Assembly: GCA_964369405.1 (NCBI GenBank)
Contig: CAYJGB010000005.1
Coordinates: 1-64,000, forward strand
Origin: CAYJFG01 sp964369405
GTDB taxonomy: Bacteria; Bacillota; Clostridia; Oscillospirales; Acutalibacteraceae
Length of the DNA: 64,000 nucleotides
Reading direction: 5' to 3'
Below, one piece after another: positions 39,020 to 48,019 of the stretch (positions are counted from its first letter, which is position 1; each line of letters starts with the position of its first letter). The notes beneath the pieces were generated by a model that saw only the letters and a program-made list of their open reading frames with translations, was not told where the DNA came from and did not search any database. A program made the translations under genes and the position numbers.

Positions 39020-39059
39020 TGTTTGTTTTATATTATTGTGTTCTTTAGTCGTTGTAGAT

Positions 39060-39220
39060 ATATAGCATATGAAATTATATTAGTCTCGCTTAGCCGTCTA
39101 TAATTTCGCATAGTTGAGTTAAATTTAATAGGAATATGACAATATACCAATCAAATTTACCTTGCACTACAAAATTTTATTTCGACTATCCGTAAGAAAA
39201 TAAAAGTTCAAATGCTATAT
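39060..39220. repeat. MITE-like short repeat, copy B
   Basis: A 161-base non-coding element with near-perfect 14-base inverted ends: ATATAGCATATGAA (39060-39073) and TTCAAATGCTATAT (39207-39220). Its left half matches copy A at 17178 without gaps. It lies between the tsf terminator and two glycosyltransferase genes. Confidence 0.6.
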
Positions 39221-39252
39221 GTTAAACGAAAGATTAGTTTGGAGATTGTTAT

Positions 39253-40329
39253 ATGAAAAAAGATATTAAATTTTCTGTTATCATACCAATGTATAATGCA
39301 CAAAAATACATAAGAAAAACTTTAAAAAGCGTACTGAATCAAACATATATAAATTATGAAGTGATTATTATTAATGATGGTTCTACTGATAATAGTTTGT
39401 CAATCTGTGAAGAGTTTAAAAAAGCCGATAAAAGAATTATTATTCATAACAAAAGTAATGAAGGCTTAGCAAAAGCAAGATTTGATGGTATAAATTTAGC
39501 TAATAGTGATTATATAGTTTTTTTAGATTCAGATGACTGGGTTGTATCTACAATGTTAGAAGTGTTTTATAAAAATATCTTAGAATCAGGTGCTGATATA
39601 TTGCAAGCAAGTTTTAATTCTAAGTATAGGTTTTTATCAAAAAAACAAATAAAAAACAATTGTGAATTTGAAGCCAATGAGTTGAGAGAAAAATATTTAG
39701 CTGATTTATTGGGAGCAGGTAATGTAGATACACCTTTATTTATATATGCTTGTGGTAAAGCGTATAAAACTGATGTTTTGAAACGTAATATGATTTTTCA
39801 TAAAAAATTTCTTCCATTTGCCGAAGATGTTTATATGAATTTAATAGTTTATTCTGATAAAAATTTAGGTAAAATTAAAATTTTAGAAAATAGATTATGG
39901 TATTATAGAAAAGGCGTTGGGCTGTCTAGTAAGCAAGATACTTATAGATGGATTGATAATTATTTGTTAAAAAATGATGCTTTAACAGATTTTTTAATCG
40001 ATGTTGATGCATATACTGACGAGATTATATTTAAAGCACATCTTGAAATAGTATATATTGCAGTTAATGTGTTTTTAAACGAATATGATGAGAGTAAAGA
40101 TGAAAGCATTGTGTTCAAGAAAATTTCAGAATATTTTTCTAACCCATTGTGGGTTAAAACACAATCTTATTTTAAAAATATTTGTACTCAATTAGATGAA
40201 GAAACTAAAGTTTTTGCTTATAGTTCTCCAGAACAATATATGGAACATATTAAATTAATGCAAAGTCAAATTACTAATATAAAAAGAATTAAAAGTAAAT
40301 GTTCAAAAATTATAAGAAATATAGTGTAA
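39253..40329 (+). CDS. Family 2 glycosyltransferase
   Basis: A 358-residue GT2 enzyme. The N-terminal domain has FSVIIPMYNAQKYI, INDGSTDNS and the DXD-type motif FLDSDDWV (about residue 92), all for nucleotide-sugar binding. AEDVYMN (about 195) matches the ED motif of the catalytic base. The C-terminal part is not recognisable and shows no clear membrane helix. Probably acts in capsule, teichoic or glycan synthesis with the next gene. Donor and acceptor are unknown. Confidence 0.9.
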   Translation: MKKDIKFSVIIPMYNAQKYIRKTLKSVLNQTYINYEVIIINDGSTDNSLSICEEFKKADKRIIIHNKSNEGLAKARFDGINLANSDYIVFLDSDDWVVSTMLEVFYKNILESGADILQASFNSKYRFLSKKQIKNNCEFEANELREKYLADLLGAGNVDTPLFIYACGKAYKTDVLKRNMIFHKKFLPFAEDVYMNLIVYSDKNLGKIKILENRLWYYRKGVGLSSKQDTYRWIDNYLLKNDALTDFLIDVDAYTDEIIFKAHLEIVYIAVNVFLNEYDESKDESIVFKKISEYFSNPLWVKTQSYFKNICTQLDEETKVFAYSSPEQYMEHIKLMQSQITNIKRIKSKCSKIIRNIV

Positions 40330-40400
40330 AGCAGACATAATAATTCTCAATGTTTTATGATTTAGGCTTTGACTGTTATAAAAAATTAAGAGGTGATATT

Positions 40401-41189
40401 TTGATACCTAAAATTATTCATTATACATGGTTTGGAAAAAATGAAATGCCCGAAAAAGCAATTGAGAACTTGAATAGTTGGAAAAAACATTGTCCAAATT
40501 ACGAGTTTAAATTGTGGAATGAAGATAACTTTGATGTTTCATCACATGAGTTTACAAAATATGCATATAAACTTAAAAAATATGCATTTGTTTCTGATGT
40601 GGTAAGATTATATGCAGTATATACAGAAGGTGGCATATATTTTGATTTAGGTGTAGAGATGTTTAAGTCAATTGATGACCTAGTAAATTCATGCGATGCT
40701 TTTTTTGCTTTTCAAAATGAAATTTTAATTACGACTGGACTCGGGTTCGGAGCTGATAAAGGTAATATAATTGTTAAAAATATGTTAGAAGTATATAATA
40801 ATATAGATATAACTGAAGATACAAAATTTTCATCAATTGCTTGTCCAAAGTTTAATACACAAACTTTGGTGAAAATATGTCCTCAAATTAAGATGAATGG
40901 GATGGCTCAAAATATTGATGGTATTAGATTATTATCGTGCTCTGAGTATTCAACAATGTTTAAAAATATGGGTTTTAAATCTTGGGTAACTGATAAAGAG
41001 AAAATTGTAATTCGTGAATATAAAGATACTGCATTAAAAAGGTTTTTAAAGAAAGAAAAGTTTATTAGTTATTGTAATAGTCATAATAATATACTGTCTA
41101 AGGCATATTTGTTTTTTACTTATGAACTATTAGAGTATGGGTTTCTTCATTATCTAAAAAAACTTAAAATAAAATTGCAAAAAACATAA
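40401..41189 (+). CDS. GT32-like glycosyltransferase with altered DXD motif
   Basis: A 262-residue protein of the capsular/OCH1-like sugar transferase group. The opening IPKIIHYTWFGKNEMPE and the segment FVSDVVRLYAVYTEGGIYFD are diagnostic. The following motif reads FDLG where family members usually have a D-x-D (for example LDTD), so the second metal-binding Asp is replaced by Gly. I chose TTG 40401 because AGAGGTGA is well spaced and it gives the family-typical start MIPKIIHY. Activity is uncertain. Confidence 0.82.
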   Translation: MIPKIIHYTWFGKNEMPEKAIENLNSWKKHCPNYEFKLWNEDNFDVSSHEFTKYAYKLKKYAFVSDVVRLYAVYTEGGIYFDLGVEMFKSIDDLVNSCDAFFAFQNEILITTGLGFGADKGNIIVKNMLEVYNNIDITEDTKFSSIACPKFNTQTLVKICPQIKMNGMAQNIDGIRLLSCSEYSTMFKNMGFKSWVTDKEKIVIREYKDTALKRFLKKEKFISYCNSHNNILSKAYLFFTYELLEYGFLHYLKKLKIKLQKT

Positions 41190-41204
41190 GAAGTATAGTA
41201 TAAT
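41175..41204 (+). promoter_or_regulatory. Promoter candidate for era
   Basis: TTGCAA, an 18-base spacer, then TATAAT, starting inside the end of the upstream coding region. The predicted start (about 41211) falls within the left arm of the terminator hairpin. Confidence 0.6.
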
Positions 41205-41206
41205 GT

Positions 41207-41235
41207 AAAGCAGAGAGAATTATTCTTTCTGCTTT
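41207..41235 (+). terminator. Terminator after the glycosyltransferase pair
   Basis: A 13-bp stem (AAAGCAGAGAGAA / TTCTTTCTGCTTT, one G-T pair) with a 3-base loop, followed by ATTAGTTTTATA. Confidence 0.75.
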
Positions 41236-41270
41236 ATTAGTTTTATAAAATAAATTTCGGAGTGATGATT

Positions 41271-42200
41271 TTGAATATACAAGAATTACAAAATAACAAT
41301 CAAAAAACTGCATTTATTGCTATTGTAGGAAAAGCAAATGTAGGAAAGTCTTCTATACTTAACAAATTGTTAGGTCAAAAGATTGCAATAGTATCTAGCA
41401 AGCCACAAACTACTAGAACTAGAATTATGGGTGTTTTAACTGAAGAAGAAACACAACTTGTTTTTATAGATACTCCTGGTATGCACAAACCTAAAACTAA
41501 TTTAGGGGACTATATGGTGCGTACAGTAAATCAATCTTTAGTAGGTGTTGATGCTTGTCTTTTAGTTGTTGAAGCATTAAAAGACATATCAGAAATAGAA
41601 GAAATGCTAATTGATAAAATTATTAAAAATAATATACCAACAATACTAGCAATTAATAAAATAGATATGATTAAAAATAAAGAGGAACTTATTTTAGTTA
41701 TTGAAAAGTATAGTAAAAAGTGTGACTTTAAAGCAATTGTACCAGTGTCAGCTACAAATGAAAACGGTCTTGATTTGCTGAAAAAAGAACTTAAAACACT
41801 TGCACAAAGTGGAGAACATTTTTTTGAAGAAGATACTTTAACAGACCAACCAGAAAGAGTATTAGCAGGAGAAATAATTAGAGAAAAAATATTACGACTA
41901 ATGAATAAAGAAATACCACATGGCACAGCTGTAGTAATAGAAAAAATGAAAACTAGAGAAGATAGTTCTATAGTAGATATAGAAGCAACAATTTACTGCG
42001 AAAAGGATAGCCATAAGGGAATAATAATAGGTAAAAAAGGTGCTATGCTTAAAAAAGTAGGAACTTATGCAAGAGAAGATATGGAAAAATTCTTTGATTG
42101 TAAAATCCACTTAGTATTATGGGTTAAAGTAAAAGAAGATTGGCGTAATAGAGATGGAATACTTAGAAGTTTAGGATATGATAAAAATAATTTTGACTAA
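41271..42200 (+). CDS. era: GTPase Era
   Basis: A 309-residue GTPase that binds the 3' end of 16S rRNA during 30S assembly. G1 GKANVGKSS (about residue 20), G3 DTPGMHKP and G4 NKIDM are present. The C-terminal KH domain includes KGIIIGKKGAMLKKVGTYAR. TTG 41271 has GGAG 8 bases upstream; ATG 41265 and GTG 41262 are alternatives with poor spacing. Confidence 0.95.
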   Translation: MNIQELQNNNQKTAFIAIVGKANVGKSSILNKLLGQKIAIVSSKPQTTRTRIMGVLTEEETQLVFIDTPGMHKPKTNLGDYMVRTVNQSLVGVDACLLVVEALKDISEIEEMLIDKIIKNNIPTILAINKIDMIKNKEELILVIEKYSKKCDFKAIVPVSATNENGLDLLKKELKTLAQSGEHFFEEDTLTDQPERVLAGEIIREKILRLMNKEIPHGTAVVIEKMKTREDSSIVDIEATIYCEKDSHKGIIIGKKGAMLKKVGTYAREDMEKFFDCKIHLVLWVKVKEDWRNRDGILRSLGYDKNNFD

Positions 42201-42313
42201 TATTTATTTTTTAAATCATAATACACATAACGACAATTTATGAAAAATGATGTATCTAAACACTAAATTAACATCTTTAATTTTGTAAAATTATTACAAT
42301 ATTTGTTCTACAA

Positions 42314-42342
42314 TTTACACGCTATAACAAACTATATATAGT
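42314..42342 (+). promoter_or_regulatory. Promoter candidate for the yqzL-like gene and recO
   Basis: TTTACA, a 17-base spacer, then TATAGT. The -10 overlaps a 12-base palindrome ACTATATATAGT (42331-42342). Confidence 0.5.
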
Positions 42343-42395
42343 GTATACTTATCTTATAGGAGTAATTCCTAATTTTAAGTAAAGGTGTGATTGGT

Positions 42396-42560
42396 GTGCG
42401 TGATTTTGACCCGTGGAACAATTTTTTACAATCAGGTAGTATATTTGACTATTTAACTTATAAAAATTTGCAAGAAGTTGACGAAGAAAATGGAAGCGTC
42501 AATGAGGGTTTGGCAGAGGAGCCAGAAAATGAAAATCAAGACAGATGGTTTAGTAATTAA
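42396..42560 (+). CDS. Small YqzL-like protein upstream of recO
   Basis: A 54-residue ORF starting at GTG behind AAAGG: MRDFDPWNNFLQSGSIFDYL at the N-terminus and an acidic, Asn/Glu-rich C-terminus ending WFSN. Position before recO, size and the pattern W-x(2-3)-F-x(2)-(S/T)-G-x-(I/V)-x-x-Y-L resemble YqzL of Bacillus. It overlaps the recO start by 32 bases, suggesting translational coupling. Function is unknown. Confidence 0.72.
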   Translation: MRDFDPWNNFLQSGSIFDYLTYKNLQEVDEENGSVNEGLAEEPENENQDRWFSN

Positions 42561-43287
42561 AGAACAAGATATAGGAGAGCAAGACAGACTTTTAACTATA
42601 TTAACTAGAGAAAATGGAATTATAAGAGTTTTTGCAAAAAATGTAAGGAATATAAAAAGTCCCAAAGGTAGCTCAACAAGACTACTTTGTTACTCTTCTT
42701 TTGTAATATACAAAGGAAGAGATACATATTCGCTAAACGATGTAGAATTGATTGATATGTTTATACCACTTAGAAAAGATATAATTAAAATGTCTTTGGC
42801 ACAATATTTTTGCGAACTTGCAATGTATTTTGTTGGTGAGAATATGCATTCTGAAATGTATTTAAGATTGATTTTGAATGCTTTATATATAGCAGGGAAT
42901 ACAAATAAACCACTAGGGCTTATAAAGTCGGCAACAGAACTTAGAATGTTGTGTCTAGCAGGTTATATGCCCAATTTGATTTATTGTAATGAATGTAATT
43001 GTTATGAAGACGAGCAAATGTGTTTTTTACCCAAAAGAGGTTTTTTAGTTTGTCTTTCGTGTATTAATGAAAATGAAGAGTATAGTAATGAAAGAATTAT
43101 AAATTTAGGAATGGGTGCAACTACTGGTATGCGTCACTGTATATATTCAAAATTCGAGAAACTGTTTAGTTTTGATTTGTCAAAAAATTCGCTTGAGCTG
43201 TTAGAAATGGCTAGTGAAGAATATATGGTGAATATATGTGAAAAAGTGTTGAAAACTTTAGATTTTTATAAAGTTATTAGTAGTTAA
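42529..43287 (+). CDS. recO: DNA repair protein RecO
   Basis: A 252-residue recombination mediator that helps load RecA on SSB-coated DNA. An N-terminal OB fold (KTDGLVIKEQDIGEQDRLLTI) is followed by a helical domain with a C4 zinc site (CNECNC and CLSC, about residues 150-180). ATG 42529 has AGAGGAG 7 bases upstream, so the longer in-frame extension inside the preceding gene is unlikely. Confidence 0.92.
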   Translation: MKIKTDGLVIKEQDIGEQDRLLTILTRENGIIRVFAKNVRNIKSPKGSSTRLLCYSSFVIYKGRDTYSLNDVELIDMFIPLRKDIIKMSLAQYFCELAMYFVGENMHSEMYLRLILNALYIAGNTNKPLGLIKSATELRMLCLAGYMPNLIYCNECNCYEDEQMCFLPKRGFLVCLSCINENEEYSNERIINLGMGATTGMRHCIYSKFEKLFSFDLSKNSLELLEMASEEYMVNICEKVLKTLDFYKVISS

Positions 43288-43320
43288 GGATTAATTGTTT
43301 TAAGGTTGAAAGGGATTAAA

Positions 43321-45690
43321 ATGAACAAACATTATAAAGTATTAGAATTAGATAAAATTTTGAATATGCTTGCATTAGAAACATCGTGCTTAGATGCCAC
43401 ACAGCAAGCACTTAAAATAGAACCATCTCTTGATTATCAAGAGGTTTTAAAATTACAAGAAGAAACTAAAGATGCTCATATGTTGATTGCAAGATTTGGT
43501 TCGCCCTCTTTTGGAGGTGTTAAAAATGTTACATCTTCTTTAGCTAGGGCTAATGCTGGTGCATCTCTAACTATGGGCGAGTTGCTATCTATTGCAGAAG
43601 TATTAAGAATAATACGCTCTTTATCTCAGTGGAGAGATAAATCGATTAATATAAAAACATCTTTAGATTTATTATTTGAAAACTTAACTCCTAATAAATA
43701 CTTAGAAGAAAAGATAAATAACTCAATTCTTTCAGAAAATGAGATGTCTGATAATGCTTCTAGTACACTTAGGCATATTAGAAGAAAAATTGTATCCTCA
43801 TCTTCAAAAGTTCGTGATATATTAGATAAAATGACCAGGTCGCAGAAATATCAGAAGTATTTGCAAGACTCAATTATTACTATGCGTGGTGGACGTTTTG
43901 TAGTGCCAGTTAAAGCTGAGTGTAAGGGTAGCGTAGAGGGTTTAGTTCACGATACTTCATCTAGTGGTGCGACTTTGTTTGTAGAGCCTATAGCAGTAGT
44001 TGAAGCAAATAACGAAATTAGAGTTTTACAAATAAAAGAGCAAGAGGAAATAGAACGTATTTTACTTGAGTTATCTGTTGAGGCAGGCACATTCTATGAA
44101 GCTATAGTTGGTAGTTATAATAATTTAATTGATTTGAATGTAATATTTGCGAAAGCCTCATTAGCTTACAAAATGAATGCTTCAATTCCAATTATTAATA
44201 ATGATGGCATAATCAACTTGAAAAAAGCACGTCATCCATTAATAGATAAAAATAAAGTTGTACCTATAGATATAACTTTAGGAGAAGATTTTGACACTCT
44301 AGTAGTTACAGGACCTAATACCGGTGGTAAAACTGTATCGCTTAAAACGTTAGGACTTCTTACGCTTATGGCAATGTGTGGGCTTATGATACCAGCTTAT
44401 GATAACAGTAGGCTATCAATATTTAAAAACATACTTGCAGATATCGGAGATGAGCAAAGTATAGAACAATCATTATCTACATTTTCTGCTCATATGACTA
44501 ATATAACTAATATATTAAAAATAGCAGATAATTCATCACTAGTGCTAATTGATGAATTAGGTGCAGGTACAGACCCTGTAGAGGGTGCAAGCCTTGCAAT
44601 AGCAATACTGGAAAAACTTGCTTTATTAGGTGCAAAAATTGCATCAACTACACATTATGCAGAGATAAAATCATATGCACTTAGAACTCCTAGAGTTGAG
44701 AATGCTTGTTGCGAATTTGATGTAAAAACATTAAGTCCTACATATAAACTTCTAATTGGAGTTGCAGGTAAATCAAATGCATTTGCAATATCAAAAAGAT
44801 TAGGAATAACTGATGATATTATAAATAGAGCAAATGAGTTAATATCTAAAGAGAGTAAAAACTTTGAAGAAGTTATGCAAACGTTAGAAAAGAAAAGACA
44901 GAATTTAGAATATCAATTAAAAGTAGCTAGAGATGAAAAGAGAAAAGCTCAAACAGATAGACAACAAGCACAGGAAGAATTAAAAAAAGCAAGAATAAAA
45001 GCTGATGAAGAGATTAATAAATCTAAAGAAAAAGCGCAGCAGATAGAGGCTAAAACTAAAGCTCAAGCATATGCAATAATTGATGAACTAGATGAGCTTA
45101 ACAAGAAAAAGCAGAAATTAACTAGTGAAGAAAAAGCAAAACTAAGAGCTGGAATAAAATCAATGGAAGAGAGTTCAGACCCAGTTGTAGAGAATAAAAA
45201 CAGTGGATATAAACTACCTAGAAAATTAAAAGTTGGCGACAATGTGCTGATTTATGATATTGATAAAAAAGGTGTAGTTGTAAAGACAGAAAACTCAGCA
45301 GGTGAAGTAATAGTTCAGGCAGGGATAATCAAGACTAAAGTGAAAGTTGAAAATTTAAGACTAGAAAAAGCTGAAAAAGTGCAGTATCAATTATCAAATG
45401 CACCTAATAGAAAAACTAAAGGGTTTAGAAATGTAGCAAGTATTAAAGCAGTTACTGATGTTGATTTACGAGGAATGACAGCTATGGAAGCTATTATGGA
45501 ACTTGATAATGCTATCGACCATGCTTTACTTGCAAATATGGGACAAATCACTATAATACATGGTAAAGGTACAGGAGTGCTTAGAAAAGAAGTTCACGTA
45601 CATTTAAAACATCATAAGGCTATTAAGGAATTTAGATTAGGTGTATTTGGCGAGGGAGAAAGTGGCGTTACAATAGCATTGTTAAAATAG
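43321..45690 (+). CDS. mutS2: Endonuclease MutS2
   Basis: A 789-residue MutS paralogue, linked to recombination control and to rescue of collided ribosomes. ATPase motifs: Walker A GPNTGGKTVS (about residue 330), Walker B LVLIDELGAGTDP. A long Lys/Glu/Gln-rich coiled coil spans about 515-620. The C-terminal Smr nuclease domain (about 715-789) has VDLRGMT and IIHGKGTG. ATG 43321 follows AAAGGG. Confidence 0.95.
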   Translation: MNKHYKVLELDKILNMLALETSCLDATQQALKIEPSLDYQEVLKLQEETKDAHMLIARFGSPSFGGVKNVTSSLARANAGASLTMGELLSIAEVLRIIRSLSQWRDKSINIKTSLDLLFENLTPNKYLEEKINNSILSENEMSDNASSTLRHIRRKIVSSSSKVRDILDKMTRSQKYQKYLQDSIITMRGGRFVVPVKAECKGSVEGLVHDTSSSGATLFVEPIAVVEANNEIRVLQIKEQEEIERILLELSVEAGTFYEAIVGSYNNLIDLNVIFAKASLAYKMNASIPIINNDGIINLKKARHPLIDKNKVVPIDITLGEDFDTLVVTGPNTGGKTVSLKTLGLLTLMAMCGLMIPAYDNSRLSIFKNILADIGDEQSIEQSLSTFSAHMTNITNILKIADNSSLVLIDELGAGTDPVEGASLAIAILEKLALLGAKIASTTHYAEIKSYALRTPRVENACCEFDVKTLSPTYKLLIGVAGKSNAFAISKRLGITDDIINRANELISKESKNFEEVMQTLEKKRQNLEYQLKVARDEKRKAQTDRQQAQEELKKARIKADEEINKSKEKAQQIEAKTKAQAYAIIDELDELNKKKQKLTSEEKAKLRAGIKSMEESSDPVVENKNSGYKLPRKLKVGDNVLIYDIDKKGVVVKTENSAGEVIVQAGIIKTKVKVENLRLEKAEKVQYQLSNAPNRKTKGFRNVASIKAVTDVDLRGMTAMEAIMELDNAIDHALLANMGQITIIHGKGTGVLRKEVHVHLKHHKAIKEFRLGVFGEGESGVTIALLK

Positions 45691-45702
45691 GAGGTTTTTG
45701 TT

Positions 45703-46500
45703 TTGGAAAATAATGATAAAAAAGAGTATTTAGACGGGTTTGAAGGCGACACAAAAACTAAAGGAAAAAGTAAAATAACCTTAAAAAGAGTTATAATTAC
45801 AGTATCTATAGTGTTGGTAGTTATCGTAGTAGGTGTAGGAGCAACGTCCATATGGGCTATAAATCAAGCATCTAATTTAGATGATTTATCAAAACTTGAT
45901 GCTCAACCAAGCCAAGATTTAATAGTTACTCTTTGTGAGTCTGTAGTTTTTGGAAACGAAAAAGATATTTCGAATGTGGAACTTAATTCTTTTTTAGTTT
46001 ATTCTTTTGAAGAATATGATAAACAACTCAAAGAACAAATCGAAAACGGAGAAATTGAAAATATATCTGATGTAAAAGTAGATGCTGTTGCTGTTTATTT
46101 TCACGAAAACTCACCAAGTGAAATATACGCTAAAGTATTATATAAAGAAGATGTCTATGTGTTTTCTGCTAAAGCTGATATAGTATTAGATTCTAAAAGA
46201 CAAGAGTTTGAAATAAATATTTTGGAAACAAAAATAGGTAATTTAGAAATACATCCAAATATCGTTTTAGATGTATTATTCGATAATGATGCTATTAAAA
46301 CTTACACAGATATTTTAGAAAGAAGCGAAACTACAGTAATAGCACCATCATATATTGAAGAAGAGTTTCTAGGTCAAACAATAACGTTTGAAATTAAAAA
46401 ATATGAAGAAAAAGAGGGAAGAGTATCTATCCTGACAACATCAGCATCTGATATAATAGGTGAATATTTAACAGAGCTTATAAGTGGGATATTTAGTTGA
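45703..46500 (+). CDS. Single-pass membrane protein of unknown function
   Basis: A 265-residue protein I do not recognise. A short charged cytoplasmic tail (about residues 1-25) is followed by one membrane helix (about 26-52) and an extracellular domain of about 210 residues with mixed strands and acidic patches and no cysteines. It starts at TTG behind TAGGAGG, whose TAG is the mutS2 stop. It lies between mutS2 and rimM. Confidence 0.75.
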   Translation: MENNDKKEYLDGFEGDTKTKGKSKITLKRVIITVSIVLVVIVVGVGATSIWAINQASNLDDLSKLDAQPSQDLIVTLCESVVFGNEKDISNVELNSFLVYSFEEYDKQLKEQIENGEIENISDVKVDAVAVYFHENSPSEIYAKVLYKEDVYVFSAKADIVLDSKRQEFEINILETKIGNLEIHPNIVLDVLFDNDAIKTYTDILERSETTVIAPSYIEEEFLGQTITFEIKKYEEKEGRVSILTTSASDIIGEYLTELISGIFS

Positions 46501-46531
46501 TATATTTATATAACAGAAAAGGAAGTTTATA

Positions 46532-47044
46532 ATGATTAAAAAATATTTAGAAGCAGGCAGAATAGTAGGGACTCATGCATTAAAAGGCGAACTTAGAGTA
46601 GAAGTATGGTGCGATAGTGTAGATGTGTTTTGTGGGTTGACAAATTTATATTACGAAGAGGGAAAAACGCAGATAAAAGTAAAATCTAAAGTACATAAAA
46701 GAATAGCAATAACAAAAATTGATGGGATAGATACAGTAGAACAAGCAGATATGTTAAGAGGAAGAATACTGTACCTAAATAGAGAAGATTTAGAGCTAGA
46801 AAAAGATGAATATTTTATACAAGATTTAATAGGAATTAGTATAAAAGATGTAGATACAGATGAGTATTACGGAAGACTTACAGACGTAATAAAAACTGGT
46901 GCTAATGATGTATACGAGATGAAAACACAAGAGGATAAAACTATATTAATACCAGTTATTGATGAGATAGTAAAAGAAGTAGATGTTTTAAAGGAAGTAG
47001 TTCTAATAAAACCGATGAAAGGGCTATTTTCAGATGAAGATTGA
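46532..47044 (+). CDS. rimM: Ribosome maturation factor RimM
   Basis: A 170-residue factor for 16S 3' domain assembly. The opening EAGRIVGTHALKGELRVEVW and the PRC-barrel segment YFIQDLIGI are conserved. It ends with LLFSDED-like acidic residues and overlaps trmD by 11 bases, the usual rimM-trmD arrangement. Confidence 0.94.
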   Translation: MIKKYLEAGRIVGTHALKGELRVEVWCDSVDVFCGLTNLYYEEGKTQIKVKSKVHKRIAITKIDGIDTVEQADMLRGRILYLNREDLELEKDEYFIQDLIGISIKDVDTDEYYGRLTDVIKTGANDVYEMKTQEDKTILIPVIDEIVKEVDVLKEVVLIKPMKGLFSDED

Positions 47045-47750
47045 TATAATAACACTTTTCCCAGAAATGTGCGAGGCAGTATTATCAGAAAGTATAATAG
47101 GAAGAGCTAGAAAAAACAATCTCATTGAAGTAGAATGTCATCAACTTAGAAATTTTGCTTTCGACAAACATAAAAAAGTTGATGATTGTCCATTTGGTGG
47201 TGGAATGGGAATGCTTCTAATGGCAGAACCAATAGCATTATGTTATGAAGATATAATTAAACAAAATGATAAAAAACCACATCTGATATATATGTCGCCT
47301 CAAGGTAAAACATTAACTCAAGAGAGAATAAAAGAACTATCAACAATGGATAATATATGTATACTGTGTGGACACTATGAGGGAGTAGACCAAAGAGTAA
47401 TAGATGAGTATGTAGACGAAGAAATGTCAATAGGCGATTATGTTTTAACGGGTGGAGAATTACCTGCTATGGTTTTAGTTGATAGTGTAGCACGAATGGT
47501 AAAAGGCGTTCTTTCAGACGAAACTTGTTTTACAGATGAAAGTCACTTTGATAATTTGTTAGAATATCCACAATATACAAGACCAGCTGTTTGGAGAGAT
47601 AAAGAAGTACCTTCAGTGTTGTTGTCAGGACATCACTTGAATATAGCAAAATGGAGAAGAGAAAAGTCTATTTTAAGAACTAAAGATTTAAGAAAAGATA
47701 TGCTCTTAAAAGCTAATTTAACTAAAGAGGAAAAAGACAAATACTTGTAA
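47034..47750 (+). CDS. trmD: tRNA (guanine-37-N1)-methyltransferase
   Basis: A 238-residue SPOUT-class enzyme protecting against frameshifts by methylating G37. MKIDIITLFPEMCEAVL, PFGGGMGMLLMAEP, CGHYEGVDQRVIDEY, SIGDYVLTGGELPA and the C-terminal segment are all present. rplS, its common downstream partner, is absent here. Confidence 0.97.
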   Translation: MKIDIITLFPEMCEAVLSESIIGRARKNNLIEVECHQLRNFAFDKHKKVDDCPFGGGMGMLLMAEPIALCYEDIIKQNDKKPHLIYMSPQGKTLTQERIKELSTMDNICILCGHYEGVDQRVIDEYVDEEMSIGDYVLTGGELPAMVLVDSVARMVKGVLSDETCFTDESHFDNLLEYPQYTRPAVWRDKEVPSVLLSGHHLNIAKWRREKSILRTKDLRKDMLLKANLTKEEKDKYL

Positions 47751-47780
47751 ATTTTTACAAATTATGAACAAATTTAAAAT

Positions 47781-47829
47781 AAAATTAATAAAAAAATATC
47801 TTCGAAATATAAAAATGATTAATTTTTTT
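47781..47829 (+). terminator. Weak terminator candidate after trmD
   Basis: A 9-bp all-A/T stem (AAAATTAAT / ATTAATTTT) ending in a run of seven T. The 28-base loop contains a second small palindrome around TTCGAA. Weak because it has no G-C pairs. Confidence 0.35.
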
Positions 47830-47901
47830 GTGTAAAATACATAAGAAATCTAAGTTAAATCTAGTGCGAATAGTTTATCAAACTGAATTTTCTAAATACT
47901 G

Positions 47902-47929
47902 TTGACCTTAGTTTTCTTTGTGTTATAAT
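47902..47929 (+). promoter_or_regulatory. Promoter for the HPr-family gene
   Basis: TTGACC, a 16-base spacer, then TATAAT with an extended -10 (TGTTATAAT). The leader is about 85 bases. Confidence 0.7.
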
Positions 47930-48019
47930 ATACTAGAAGATAATAAACAGGCTTTAAATTTTAGCCGAATTTATATTGTGCGTATTAAATTAAAATGATT
48001 GTTTAGGAGAGATTTTGTT

